Assembly: GCA_014896635.1 (NCBI GenBank)
Contig: JADBKA010000041.1
Location: forward strand, 1 to 27,126
Source: Ktedonobacteraceae bacterium
Lineage (GTDB): Bacteria > Chloroflexota > Ktedonobacteria > Ktedonobacterales > Ktedonobacteraceae
DNA: 27,126 bases
Reading direction: 5' to 3'
Positions 1 through 7,158 of this stretch are shown piece after piece. The notes below the pieces were generated by a model. It was not told the DNA's origin and did no database searches. It was given only the letters and a program-made list of their open reading frames with translations. A program made the position numbers and the translations under genes. Each line of letters opens with the position of its first letter. Within the stretch, counting starts at the first letter, position 1.

Positions 1-2
1 TC

Positions 3-605
3 ACGTCCCAGGTTACGGCGACCCCTGTCCCCACACCGCAAGCGACGCCCTCGCCGACCCAGGCGCCAACACCTACTCCTACTCCTTCGCCAACTGCACC
101 GCCAACGCCAACGGCGCCTGCTACGCCGCCCCCGGACAACGGATTTGTCTGGTGTGGGCAGACCTGCGCCAGCTATGGCTTCTCGACGGAGTATCCGGCG
201 ACCTGGCAACCAGGCGCGGCCAGTAACGCAAACGGTGTGCAGTTCACCAACCCGGCTGCGCCGGATCAATTTGCATCCTTCAAGGCGCTCGGACCTACCA
301 CCAGCACCGCTGGCGATATTGTCATGGCCGACCTGCAAACCAATTATTCAGCAAAGCCGGGCTACACGCCGCCGTCCGCTACCGGGCCTGCCACGATTGG
401 CGGCACCACCTGGATTTATGGCGTGGCCTATTACCAGAACGGCGAGCAGCGCGAGCGGGTGGTCGCCTATGCCACCGTCTATCAGGGGCAGGCCTATGTG
501 ATCGAACTAGAAGCTGCCGATGCCCAGTTTGATCAGGTGAATGCGCAGGCCTTTGGATATATGCTCGGCAAGTACCAGTTCTTGCCGGCTCAGGCGACGC
601 AGTAA
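3..605 (+). CDS. Secreted Thr/Pro-linker protein, C-terminal part (5' end outside window)
   Basis: This frame is open from the window edge to a TAA at 603-605, giving about 200 residues. The first 45 or so residues are an almost pure Thr/Pro/Ala/Ser stretch of TPTP type, the kind of linker that spaces an extracellular domain from a membrane anchor or from a cytoplasmic kinase. After it comes a compact domain of about 150 residues that begins with a Trp-Cys-Gly-x2-Cys motif, which could form a disulphide outside the cell, and is rich in aromatic and beta-type segments. The fold resembles small PsbP-like or lipoprotein domains, but I cannot assign a family. The N-terminus, and so any signal peptide, lipobox or kinase domain, lies outside the window. 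The next gene starts 12 bp downstream, so the two are probably co-transcribed. Function unknown; the extracellular location is inferred from the linker. Confidence 0.75.
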   Translation, partial: TSQVTATPVPTPQATPSPTQAPTPTPTPSPTAPPTPTAPATPPPDNGFVWCGQTCASYGFSTEYPATWQPGAASNANGVQFTNPAAPDQFASFKALGPTTSTAGDIVMADLQTNYSAKPGYTPPSATGPATIGGTTWIYGVAYYQNGEQRERVVAYATVYQGQAYVIELEAADAQFDQVNAQAFGYMLGKYQFLPAQATQ

Positions 606-617
606 CGTGGAGGGCCT

Positions 618-2123
618 GTGAAATACTTTCTTATTATACTCGTCTTTATTGGCGGAATGACTTCTCTCGCGCTTGAAATGTGTGCTTCTCGTCTTCTAGG
701 CGCCTATTTCGGCACATCGCTGCTCATCTGGGCCGTTTTGATTGGTCTGATCCTGCTCTATTTGACGGCTGGCTATTTCCTGGGCGGGCGCCTGGCTGAC
801 CGCTATCCTTCGGCGCGTGTACTGTGTAATCTGACCGCTCTTGCCGGCCTGGCTACCTGTATTATTCCCCTGATCAGCCAGAGCATTCTCAACTGGTCGA
901 TTACGGGCATCGCTCAGCTCTCGGTGAGCGTTTTTGCCAGCTCGCTGCTTGGCTCGGCGCTGCTTTTTGCCGTGCCGGTGACGTTGCTCGGCCTGGTTTC
1001 TCCGTTCGCTGTACGCCTGCTGACAAAAGACGTTGACCACAGTGGACGTATCAGCGGATCGCTTTACGCGATCTCTACGCTGGGCAGTATTCTCGGAGCG
1101 TTTCTGCCGGTCCTCTGGCTGATCCCCGCAGTCGGTGTACGCCGCTCGTTGCTTATTTTTGGCGCACTGCTCTTTGCAGCATCGCTGTGGGGTATGCGCC
1201 CGCGCTGGCGCCCTTCGTTCGCCATTCCGCTTATTCTGCTGCTGCTGCCACTGGGACCACTCAAAGAGATTCCCTACCTGCGCTATGAGCAGGAATCGCT
1301 CTATAACTATATCCAGGTCACTCAACAGCCCGATGGCACCCGTGAACTGATTCTCAACGAGGGACAGGCTATCCACTCCATCTACTATCCCGATCCCCAG
1401 CGTGTGCTCACCGGCTGGTACTGGGACTATTTTCTGGCGGCGCCGTATTTCAATCAGGGTTTTACACCACAGAAACTGAAGCGTGTCGCTATCATCGGCC
1501 TGGCTGCCGGCACAATTGCCCGCCAGTTTACCCAGGTCTACGGACCTGTTGCTATAGATGGTGTTGAAATCGACCCGGCCATCGTCGAGGTTGGCCGCAA
1601 ATATTTTGACATGAACGAGCCGAATCTGCATGTCTACGTCCAGGATGGACGGGCGTTCCTGGCAACGACGCACGCAAAATACGATGTTGTCGTGATAGAT
1701 GCCTTTCAGCAACCGTATATTCCTTTTCAACTGACGACGCGCGAGTTCTTTAATGAAGTGCGTGATCATCTTTCGCCTGGGGGTGTTGTGGCGCTCAATA
1801 CGGGCCATACTGCGACTGATTATCGCCTTGTCCAGGCTTTTGTGAATACGATGCACAGTGTCTTTCCCAGCGTCTACACCTTCAATGTTCCCGGCACATT
1901 CAACACCGAAGTGATGGCGACGATGCAGCCAACTTCTATCGAGACGCTACGGGCGAACCTGTCCCGCTTCAGTGCCAACGAAGTGATGGGCCAGGTTGCC
2001 AGTGAGGTACTACCGGTTGCGCAACGAGGACAGCCTGATGGAGGTCTCGTCTTCACCGATGATCGAGCGCCCATCGAACAGATTACAGATCAACTGCTGC
2101 TGAACTACATCCAGCACCCTTGA
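618..2123 (+). CDS. Membrane-anchored spermidine-synthase-like methyltransferase-fold protein
   Basis: A 501-residue protein starting at GTG, with GGAGGG 3 nt upstream. Residues 1 to about 212 form a block of hydrophobic helices (about seven) like the transporter-type N-terminal half of membrane SpeE-like proteins. Residues about 220-500 form a Rossmann domain of the spermine/spermidine synthase family. SAM-binding motif I is at 291-299 (IIGLAAGTI), the acidic residue that holds the ribose is E317 in GVEIDP, DGR is at 343-345, and the post-motif aspartate is D361 in VVVIDAF. The second acidic residue typical of true polyamine synthases (DSSDP-type) is replaced by FQQPYIPF, so polyamine synthesis should not be assumed. 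It sits 12 bp after the secreted-protein gene and probably shares its transcript. Family assignment is firm; the substrate is unknown. Confidence 0.85.
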   Translation: MKYFLIILVFIGGMTSLALEMCASRLLGAYFGTSLLIWAVLIGLILLYLTAGYFLGGRLADRYPSARVLCNLTALAGLATCIIPLISQSILNWSITGIAQLSVSVFASSLLGSALLFAVPVTLLGLVSPFAVRLLTKDVDHSGRISGSLYAISTLGSILGAFLPVLWLIPAVGVRRSLLIFGALLFAASLWGMRPRWRPSFAIPLILLLLPLGPLKEIPYLRYEQESLYNYIQVTQQPDGTRELILNEGQAIHSIYYPDPQRVLTGWYWDYFLAAPYFNQGFTPQKLKRVAIIGLAAGTIARQFTQVYGPVAIDGVEIDPAIVEVGRKYFDMNEPNLHVYVQDGRAFLATTHAKYDVVVIDAFQQPYIPFQLTTREFFNEVRDHLSPGGVVALNTGHTATDYRLVQAFVNTMHSVFPSVYTFNVPGTFNTEVMATMQPTSIETLRANLSRFSANEVMGQVASEVLPVAQRGQPDGGLVFTDDRAPIEQITDQLLLNYIQHP

Positions 2124-2131
2124 GTTAACTA

Positions 2132-2160
2132 TTGACAATGAAAGATTTGTAATGTAATGT
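2132..2160 (+). promoter_or_regulatory. Candidate sigma-A promoter for purA
   Basis: A perfect -35 TTGACA (2132-2137) is followed after 17 nt by TAATGT (2155-2160), a poor -10. It begins 8 bp after the upstream stop codon. The resulting leader to the purA ATG would be about 150 nt. It contains a 6-bp hairpin (TCTCGC 2234-2239, GCGAGA 2246-2251), but I see no U-tract and no recognisable purine riboswitch core. Confidence 0.45.
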
Positions 2161-2316
2161 GACACGGGTTCAGATATCCTGTATTTGGAAGAGCTACCTG
2201 TGCCTGCTCTTTGCCAGCCGGGGCAGCGGCGGATCTCGCGTGCCTGCGAGAAGATCTCGCTGTTCTGTTATGGTAGGAGCCGGCACGAGAACTTAGAAAA
2301 CTGAGAGGAATTGCAC

Positions 2317-3645
2317 ATGGCGGTAGTCGCAATCGTTGGAGCGCAGTGGGGAGATGAAGGAAAAGGGAAAATCGTTGATGAACTGGCGATGCGTGCGGAT
2401 TTTGTTGTTCGCTACCAGGGTGGAAGCAATGCCGGCCATCGCGTAGTACATGAAAAAGGTGAATTCTCCTTCCGCCTGGTCCCATCGGGCATCCTGTATC
2501 CGAACACTACCTGCATTATCGGGAATGGCGTCGTTGTGGACCCGCGAGGGCTGCTTGAGGAGATGGAACAGCTCCAGCAGCAGGGGATAGATGTTTCGCG
2601 GCTCTATATCAGTGAGCGTGCTCATGTGGTAATGCCATACCACTTTTTGCTGGATCGTCTTGAAGAAGAGGCACGCGGTGCTGACAAGATTGATAGCACG
2701 CAGCGAGGCATCGGGCCTGCTTATGTTGACAAAGCGGCTCGCACCGGCATTCGCATGGCCGACTTGCTCGATGTGGATACCTTCAGGGCGAAGCTGGCGA
2801 CGATTCTCCAGCAAAAGAATCGCATGATCACACAGATCTATGGTCAACCCCCCCTCTCTCTCGAAGAAATTCATGGTGAATACTTTGCCTATGGCCAGCG
2901 CCTGCGTCCCTATATCGTAGATACGCAAAAAATGCTGCACGATGCGTTATTTGAGCAGAAGATGATTCTGCTGGAAGGGGCGCAGGGAGCGCTGCTTGAC
3001 ATTGATTTCGGGACGTATCCCTATGTGACTTCCTCTTCAACAATGGCTGCCAATGCTCCCGTTGGTGCGGGCCTGCCGCCGGGTTCTATTGACCGCGTGA
3101 TCGGCGTCTATAAAGCATATATTACCCGCGTGGGCAGCGGGCCGATGCCCACCGGTCTGTTCGATTCTACCGGTATAACCATGCGTGATCGTGGCCATGA
3201 GTATGGTACCAATACGGGACGTGAGCGCCGCTGTGGCTGGTTTGACGCCGTCGCGGGTCGCTTTGTGGCGCAGCTTAACGGGCTGGATGTGGCGGTCATT
3301 ACGAAACTGGATGTGCTTGATACGTTCCCTGCGATCAAGATCTGCACGGCTTATAATCTGCGTGGCAACATCATCCACAGTCTGCCCGCCACTTTGAACG
3401 ATCTGGCGGCCTGCGAGCCGATCTACGAAGAGATCGAAGGCTGGCAGTGCAGTACCACTGGCATCGCTCATTACGAGGATCTGCCAGCGGCAGCGAAAGC
3501 GTATCTCAGACGCCTGGAAGAGCTGCTGGAGACGCCCATCGCGCTGGTTTCGGTCAGTCCGCAGCGTGGCAAGACCATCCAGATCCGCGATGTACTGGCT
3601 TTACCAGAGCGGGACCCGCGACTGCCCTACAATGCTATGCGCTGA
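2317..3645 (+). CDS. purA: Adenylosuccinate synthetase
   Basis: Joins IMP and aspartate using GTP to form adenylosuccinate, the first committed step from IMP to AMP, in the cytoplasm. The 442-residue protein has the family's expected length. The N-terminal GTP-binding loop GDEGKGK is at residues 12-18, followed by GGSNAGH. The IMP-binding signature TGRERRCGWFDAV and the guanine-recognising KLDVLD are both present. I chose the ATG at 2317 rather than the in-frame TTG at 2311. AGAGGAA (2304-2310) lies 6 nt before the ATG but directly abuts the TTG. It has its own upstream gap and candidate promoter, and ends 6 bp from the convergent rsmG stop codon. No unusual residues were seen. Confidence 0.97.
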   Translation: MAVVAIVGAQWGDEGKGKIVDELAMRADFVVRYQGGSNAGHRVVHEKGEFSFRLVPSGILYPNTTCIIGNGVVVDPRGLLEEMEQLQQQGIDVSRLYISERAHVVMPYHFLLDRLEEEARGADKIDSTQRGIGPAYVDKAARTGIRMADLLDVDTFRAKLATILQQKNRMITQIYGQPPLSLEEIHGEYFAYGQRLRPYIVDTQKMLHDALFEQKMILLEGAQGALLDIDFGTYPYVTSSSTMAANAPVGAGLPPGSIDRVIGVYKAYITRVGSGPMPTGLFDSTGITMRDRGHEYGTNTGRERRCGWFDAVAGRFVAQLNGLDVAVITKLDVLDTFPAIKICTAYNLRGNIIHSLPATLNDLAACEPIYEEIEGWQCSTTGIAHYEDLPAAAKAYLRRLEELLETPIALVSVSPQRGKTIQIRDVLALPERDPRLPYNAMR

Positions 3646-3651
3646 ATTATA

Positions 3652-4377
3652 TTATCCCAGTGGTCGCTTTGCCATTGCTGCGCCACTGCGCGGGTACTGT
3701 TGCGGACACATCTGTTGCTGTTCCCACACCAGCAGGCGCCGCCCATCGGCAAGCCCCGGCAGGTTGACCGGGGCGTCGTTCTGCAATACCGCTCCCACAC
3801 GGTGCGCGGCGCGTTTTCCCTGTGCTAGTTCTGCGGCCAGTTCGCCTTTTTTGGGAAAAATGATCACGCCGCCCACGCGCGTGAAGGGTGCGGCATATTC
3901 CAGTAATTGAGCCAGTGAGGCGACGGCGCGCGCTGTCACCAGGTCGAATGCGCCGCGATACTCTGGCCGGTGCGCCAGTTCTTCTGCGCGTCCCTGCACG
4001 CACGTGACATGCTCAAGTTGCAGCGTTTCGACAATGTGGCGCAAGAAGGTCACGCGCTTGCCCGTTGCCTCAAGCAGCGTGATGTGCCAGGCGGGCCGCA
4101 CGATTTTCAGCGGTATGCCTGGAAAGCCTGCGCCTGAACCGATATCCAGCACACGCGCCTCTGGCCGGTCATAGACGGTGAGCAGCGAGAGCGAGTCCAG
4201 AAAGTGCCTGATCCAGACTTCCTGCGGATCTTTGATGGCCGTCAGATTAAAGCGTGTATTCCATTCGAGCAGTTCCCGGCAGTAGTGTGCAAACTGTGCC
4301 AGCATATGTTTATCTTGCTCATCCAGGCCCAGTTGTCGCAGCCCTTCCAGGAATAGAGAGGGGATGGATTCCACCAT
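3652..4377 (-). CDS. rsmG: 16S rRNA (guanine527-N7)-methyltransferase RsmG
   Basis: Methylates N7 of G527 in 16S rRNA with SAM. Loss of this enzyme classically gives low-level streptomycin resistance. The 241-residue protein shows the GidB family signatures: NLTAI near residue 44, the SAM loop VLDIGSGAGFPGIPLKI (about 95-111), the GRAEEL acidic motif, and TARAVASL. The C-terminus is about 25 residues longer than the usual core, and its tail (MCPQQYPRSGAAMAKRPLG) looks unstructured. The start ATG is at 4375-4377, with AGAGAGG about 11 nt upstream on the minus strand. It is convergent with purA with only 6 bp between stops and no terminator between them, so read-through antisense transcription is possible. 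In many bacteria this gene sits beside mnmG or parAB; here it stands alone. Confidence 0.96.
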   Translation of the reverse strand: MVESIPSLFLEGLRQLGLDEQDKHMLAQFAHYCRELLEWNTRFNLTAIKDPQEVWIRHFLDSLSLLTVYDRPEARVLDIGSGAGFPGIPLKIVRPAWHITLLEATGKRVTFLRHIVETLQLEHVTCVQGRAEELAHRPEYRGAFDLVTARAVASLAQLLEYAAPFTRVGGVIIFPKKGELAAELAQGKRAAHRVGAVLQNDAPVNLPGLADGRRLLVWEQQQMCPQQYPRSGAAMAKRPLG

Positions 4378-4432
4378 GTTCGATTATGCCTCTCTGATAA
4401 AAAGAGTCTGCCTGTCTCGATCATCACTGGCT

Positions 4433-4461
4433 ATTATAAAATATAGCGAAGGGATAGCATA
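4433..4461 (-). promoter_or_regulatory. Weak candidate promoter for rsmG
   Basis: On the minus strand a consensus -10 TATAAT (ATTATA at 4433-4438) sits about 55 bp upstream of the rsmG ATG. The hexamer 17 nt before it is a poor -35 (TATGCT). The call rests on the -10 and its position only. Confidence 0.3.
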
Positions 4462-4561
4462 CTCTCCTCCTTCGAGAAGGATGCCATTCAGCCGGAGCTC
4501 TCTCTCTCCCTGTAGCAGAACAGCCAGACAGTTCTTTCTGGACAGCTATGCTCTGCGCATA

Positions 4562-4591
4562 TTGCTGCAACTAGTGCGCTTATGCTATAAT
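4562..4591 (+). promoter_or_regulatory. Strong extended -10 promoter pointing into a gene-less region
   Basis: TTGCTG (4562-4567), an 18-nt spacer, and TATAAT (4586-4591) preceded by TGC form an extended -10 promoter on the plus strand. The predicted start is near 4598. There is no plus-strand reading frame downstream with a plausible start. The next coding gene runs in the opposite direction, so the promoter most simply serves a non-coding RNA. Confidence 0.6.
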
Positions 4592-4597
4592 AAAGGC

Positions 4598-4797
4598 GGA
4601 TGAGAGTTTTTCGTGCTGCAACGAAGTGAGAAAAAGCGGGCATGTAGAGAGAACAGCAAGCATTGGACGGTATAGGGAATGTGCCTGGCTTGCTGATTAA
4701 CTGCCAGCTCCGACGGGCGTCTTTGCCACAGGAGTAATCTGAAGTTCCTCTCTGTTGGAAAGAAAAAGCCTTCGCATCAGTTCGCTGCGAAGGCTTT
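4598..4797 (+). ncRNA. Candidate structured small RNA (about 200 nt)
   Basis: The stretch from the predicted start of the extended -10 promoter to the hairpin at 4765-4797 has no credible coding frame but several inverted repeats. TTCGT (4610-4614) pairs with ACGAA over a short loop. CAGCAAGC (4654-4661) pairs with GCTTGCTG (4688-4695) in 8 perfect base pairs. AGAGAG (4646-4651) can pair with CTCTCT (4748-4753) around it. A final 12-bp hairpin closes the unit. Size and isolation resemble 6S-type RNA, but I do not recognise its conserved bubble or any riboswitch core (cobalamin, SAM, TPP, T-box checked by eye). The plus-strand U-tract after the last hairpin is weak. This is inference from promoter plus structure. 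Confidence 0.4.
4760..4797 (-). terminator. Rho-independent terminator after the AAA+/VWA gene block
   Basis: A perfect 12-bp stem: AAAGCCTTCGCA (4765-4776) and TGCGAAGGCTTT (4786-4797), with a 9-nt loop. Read on the minus strand it is followed by TTTTTCTTTCC, a good U-tract. It lies 45 bp after the VWA stop codon. On the plus strand it could also end the candidate small RNA, but with a weaker U-tract (TTTGATGTTT). Confidence 0.85.
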
Positions 4798-4842
4798 GAT
4801 GTTTGACAAGGTGACCAGAAGGCAGTGGATGACCGTAAGCGA

Positions 4843-7059
4843 CTACGAGATCAGCTTGCGCTTGCTGTTGAGGTAATCGACCAGCAGGTATTCGCCCAGG
4901 TTGTCCTTATCGGTATAGAAAGTGCGTCCATGATTGATTGAGGCCATCTGATCGACGAAGGCAATCATCCAGGGATCGTCGTAGAGCATGAACGTATTGA
5001 TGGTGATGCCTTCGCGCGTGCAGCGTTGCACTTCGAGCAGGGTTTGCTGCTCGGCGTAGGGACTGGGATAGGCGAATTGCCAGCCGCCGTACTCTTCCTC
5101 ATACCAGACAGTAGGACCGCCGTCGGTGATCATGATGATCTGCTTGTTGACACCGTGATGCCGGCCAAGCAGTTGTCGTGCCAGCATCAGACCGTGAGCC
5201 ATGTTGGTGCCGCGATCATTGTCGTACAGGCTGATCTCGATCAGTTCGTGGGGCTTGTATTCACGTGCCATAAACGAGAAGCCGACGATATAGAGGTTAT
5301 CACGCGGAAATTGTGAGCGGATCAGGCTCTCAAGCGCAACGGCAACTTTTTTCGCCGTCTGCTGGCAGCCGTTGTAGATCATGCTCAGGCTCATGTCGAT
5401 CATCAGCACGGTTGAGGACTGCGTGGTGAACTCGGTTTTGTAGACCTCGAAATCCTCTTTTGCCAGCCTGACTGGTGTGCCTGTGCCGCTGCGATAGAGC
5501 GAATTCATCAGCGTTTTTTGCAGGTCGAGCAGGAAGGGATCGCCGAACTGGTAGGACTTGCTCTCGTCGGTGCGCTCTCCGCCGGTGCCTCTGAACGGGC
5601 TGACGTGCCGTCCGAAGCCATCGCGTTTCATCTTGTTGAAGATGTCCTGGAGCGCCTTCTGGCCGATCTTGCGAATGGCACGCGCCGTCAGTTCCCAGCG
5701 ATTGCCTTTTTTCTCGATGTAGCCAGCCTCTTCCAGCATCTTCATCAACTCTTTTAACTGCTCGATGGACTGATACTCTTCGTCGCCGAGCAGTTCTTTG
5801 ACCTTCTCGCTATCGATGGCCTCAAGGTCATCCAGGCGGCGCGCCGCGCGGAACTGCTCTTCCAAACCTTCCATCTGCTGCATGCGTCCCATCATGCGCA
5901 TGGCCTGGTTGAGTGGCAGTGTTTCCTGGCCGCGAAAGGGGAAGCGCGTGCGCACCTGGTCCATTGGCGCGATGGCCTCAAGGTTCGCTGCCAGTTCCAT
6001 CAGATCGACGCGGATGCGGTCATCTCCCATGAGCTGGTCCATGAGATCCTGCAACTCGCGGCGCTGCTCAGGCGACAGGTTGTCCATGATGCCCTGCATG
6101 GCAGCCATCTGCTGCTGCATCTGCTCGATCAGGTCATCCAGTGAGTTGACGCCGGGGAAGTATTGCCCGTGCTTCTGCATGAACGAGTCGAAGTCGGGTT
6201 CCAATCCTTGCTGGCGTTCGCGCAGCATTTTGTTCAGATCGCGGATCATTTCGCGCAGGCGTGCGATATCTTCCGGTGTCATACTGCGTAGAGATTGCTG
6301 CATGCCCTGGAAGAACTGTTGCATCATCTGCTGCTGCAAGCTGTCCATCAGTTCCTGGAACTTTTCGCGCGCCTGCTCGTCCATGAAGTCGTACTCGGAC
6401 AGACCCTTGATCTGGCCGGGGATATCCTTCGGCAGGTTATCGAGATATTCCTGCTTGCGCCTGGCGATCATCTCCAGCATGCGCCGCATCTGCTCTGGCG
6501 ATAGCTCGCCATCCTGCCCGCTTTGCGCGCTCTGGCTTTGTTGCCCTGGCTGGCCTGTCTGACCGGCCTGGCTGCCGGAGCGGATCTGTTGCCCGCCCTG
6601 GCTGCTCTGGCTACTCTGGCTGCTTTGAGGTTGTCCGCTGCTCTGGGATTCTCGCTGTTGCGTTGCCGACTGACCCTGGCCTTCCTGCGCCTGCTGATTT
6701 TGCTGCTGGCCCTGCTCATCCAGGCGGCGCTGGATGCCTTCGCGTTCTAGTTGCTTGATCTCTTCCAGCTTCTGGCGCAGGTCGTCCATCACGCCGGAAG
6801 CCATATTGTAGCGGTTGAGTATGTCGCGGCGCGACTGGCGCATGCGTTCCAGCATCTCGCGCAGGCCCAGTGCCTGGCGTCCATCCTGGCCGCGAATGCC
6901 TTCCTGCATCAGGCGTTTGAGGGCCTGTTGCAGGTCGCCGTTTTCCAGGTAGTCATCGGAGAGCGCCTTCAGGATATCGTCGGCGTCAAGCCCTTCGATG
7001 CGCTGCGTCCCATCCCAGCGTGAATAGCCGTAGCGATTTCTAAAAAAGCGTTCAAACAT
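4843..7059 (-). CDS. VWA-domain (CoxE/ChlD-like) partner of the upstream AAA+ ATPase
   Basis: A 738-residue cytoplasmic protein. The N-terminal 115 residues are charged and helical. Residues about 116-184 are a Gln/Ser/Gly low-complexity linker with QSSQSSQSSQ-type repeats. A long helical middle follows, and a von Willebrand factor A domain fills about 548-738. The metal-ion-dependent adhesion site is complete: D555-x-S557-x-S559 (DMSLS), T618 in RGTN, and D646 in TDGG. Such domains act as the metal-dependent substrate or adaptor arm of MoxR/ChlI-type ATPases, as in ChlD, CoxE and ViaA. The start has GGGAG 9 nt upstream. It lies 99 bp after the ATPase gene and is followed by a terminator. A hairpin (CAGCCAGC 7083-7090, GCTGGCTG 7132-7139) fills the gap between the two genes. 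No chlorophyll or CODH genes are visible, so the client is unknown. Confidence 0.88.
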   Translation of the reverse strand: MFERFFRNRYGYSRWDGTQRIEGLDADDILKALSDDYLENGDLQQALKRLMQEGIRGQDGRQALGLREMLERMRQSRRDILNRYNMASGVMDDLRQKLEEIKQLEREGIQRRLDEQGQQQNQQAQEGQGQSATQQRESQSSGQPQSSQSSQSSQGGQQIRSGSQAGQTGQPGQQSQSAQSGQDGELSPEQMRRMLEMIARRKQEYLDNLPKDIPGQIKGLSEYDFMDEQAREKFQELMDSLQQQMMQQFFQGMQQSLRSMTPEDIARLREMIRDLNKMLRERQQGLEPDFDSFMQKHGQYFPGVNSLDDLIEQMQQQMAAMQGIMDNLSPEQRRELQDLMDQLMGDDRIRVDLMELAANLEAIAPMDQVRTRFPFRGQETLPLNQAMRMMGRMQQMEGLEEQFRAARRLDDLEAIDSEKVKELLGDEEYQSIEQLKELMKMLEEAGYIEKKGNRWELTARAIRKIGQKALQDIFNKMKRDGFGRHVSPFRGTGGERTDESKSYQFGDPFLLDLQKTLMNSLYRSGTGTPVRLAKEDFEVYKTEFTTQSSTVLMIDMSLSMIYNGCQQTAKKVAVALESLIRSQFPRDNLYIVGFSFMAREYKPHELIEISLYDNDRGTNMAHGLMLARQLLGRHHGVNKQIIMITDGGPTVWYEEEYGGWQFAYPSPYAEQQTLLEVQRCTREGITINTFMLYDDPWMIAFVDQMASINHGRTFYTDKDNLGEYLLVDYLNSKRKLIS

Positions 7060-7158
7060 GAGCCGTTTCTCCCATATCTCTACAGCCAGCGAGCGTTGCT
7101 GCTGCCGGTTCTGGCCTGGCTGCTGGCTGGAAGGAGTCTGCGCTACGAAAGTATCTTA

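Larger units (their letters stand above)
4378..4842. other. 465-bp gene-less interval between rsmG and the VWA gene
   Basis: Holds, left to right: the upstream region of rsmG; a small hairpin at about 4471-4484 (TCCTT, CGAG loop, AAGGA); the plus-strand extended -10 promoter at 4562-4591; the structured candidate RNA; and the hairpin at 4765-4797. I see no protein-coding gene in it. Confidence 0.7.

Noticed and set aside
696..1856. Long minus-strand open frame (386 codons) opposite the spermidine-synthase-like gene
   Set aside because: It is Arg/Gln-rich, without family motifs, and covers a well-supported plus-strand gene; it is a shadow frame.
2161..2316. Purine riboswitch in the purA leader
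   Set aside because: The conserved purine aptamer core is absent; only a small hairpin is present.
2293..2940. Minus-strand frame across the start of purA
   Set aside because: purA has full motifs and a good ribosome site on the other strand; this frame has neither.
4598..4800. Riboswitch (cobalamin, SAM, TPP, T-box)
   Set aside because: None of the conserved core sequences I looked for by eye was found, and there is no plus-strand gene to regulate.
5798..6562. 254-codon plus-strand frame rich in Ser/Arg/Cys
   Set aside because: It is antisense to the Gln/Ser-rich region of the VWA gene; the composition simply mirrors that gene.
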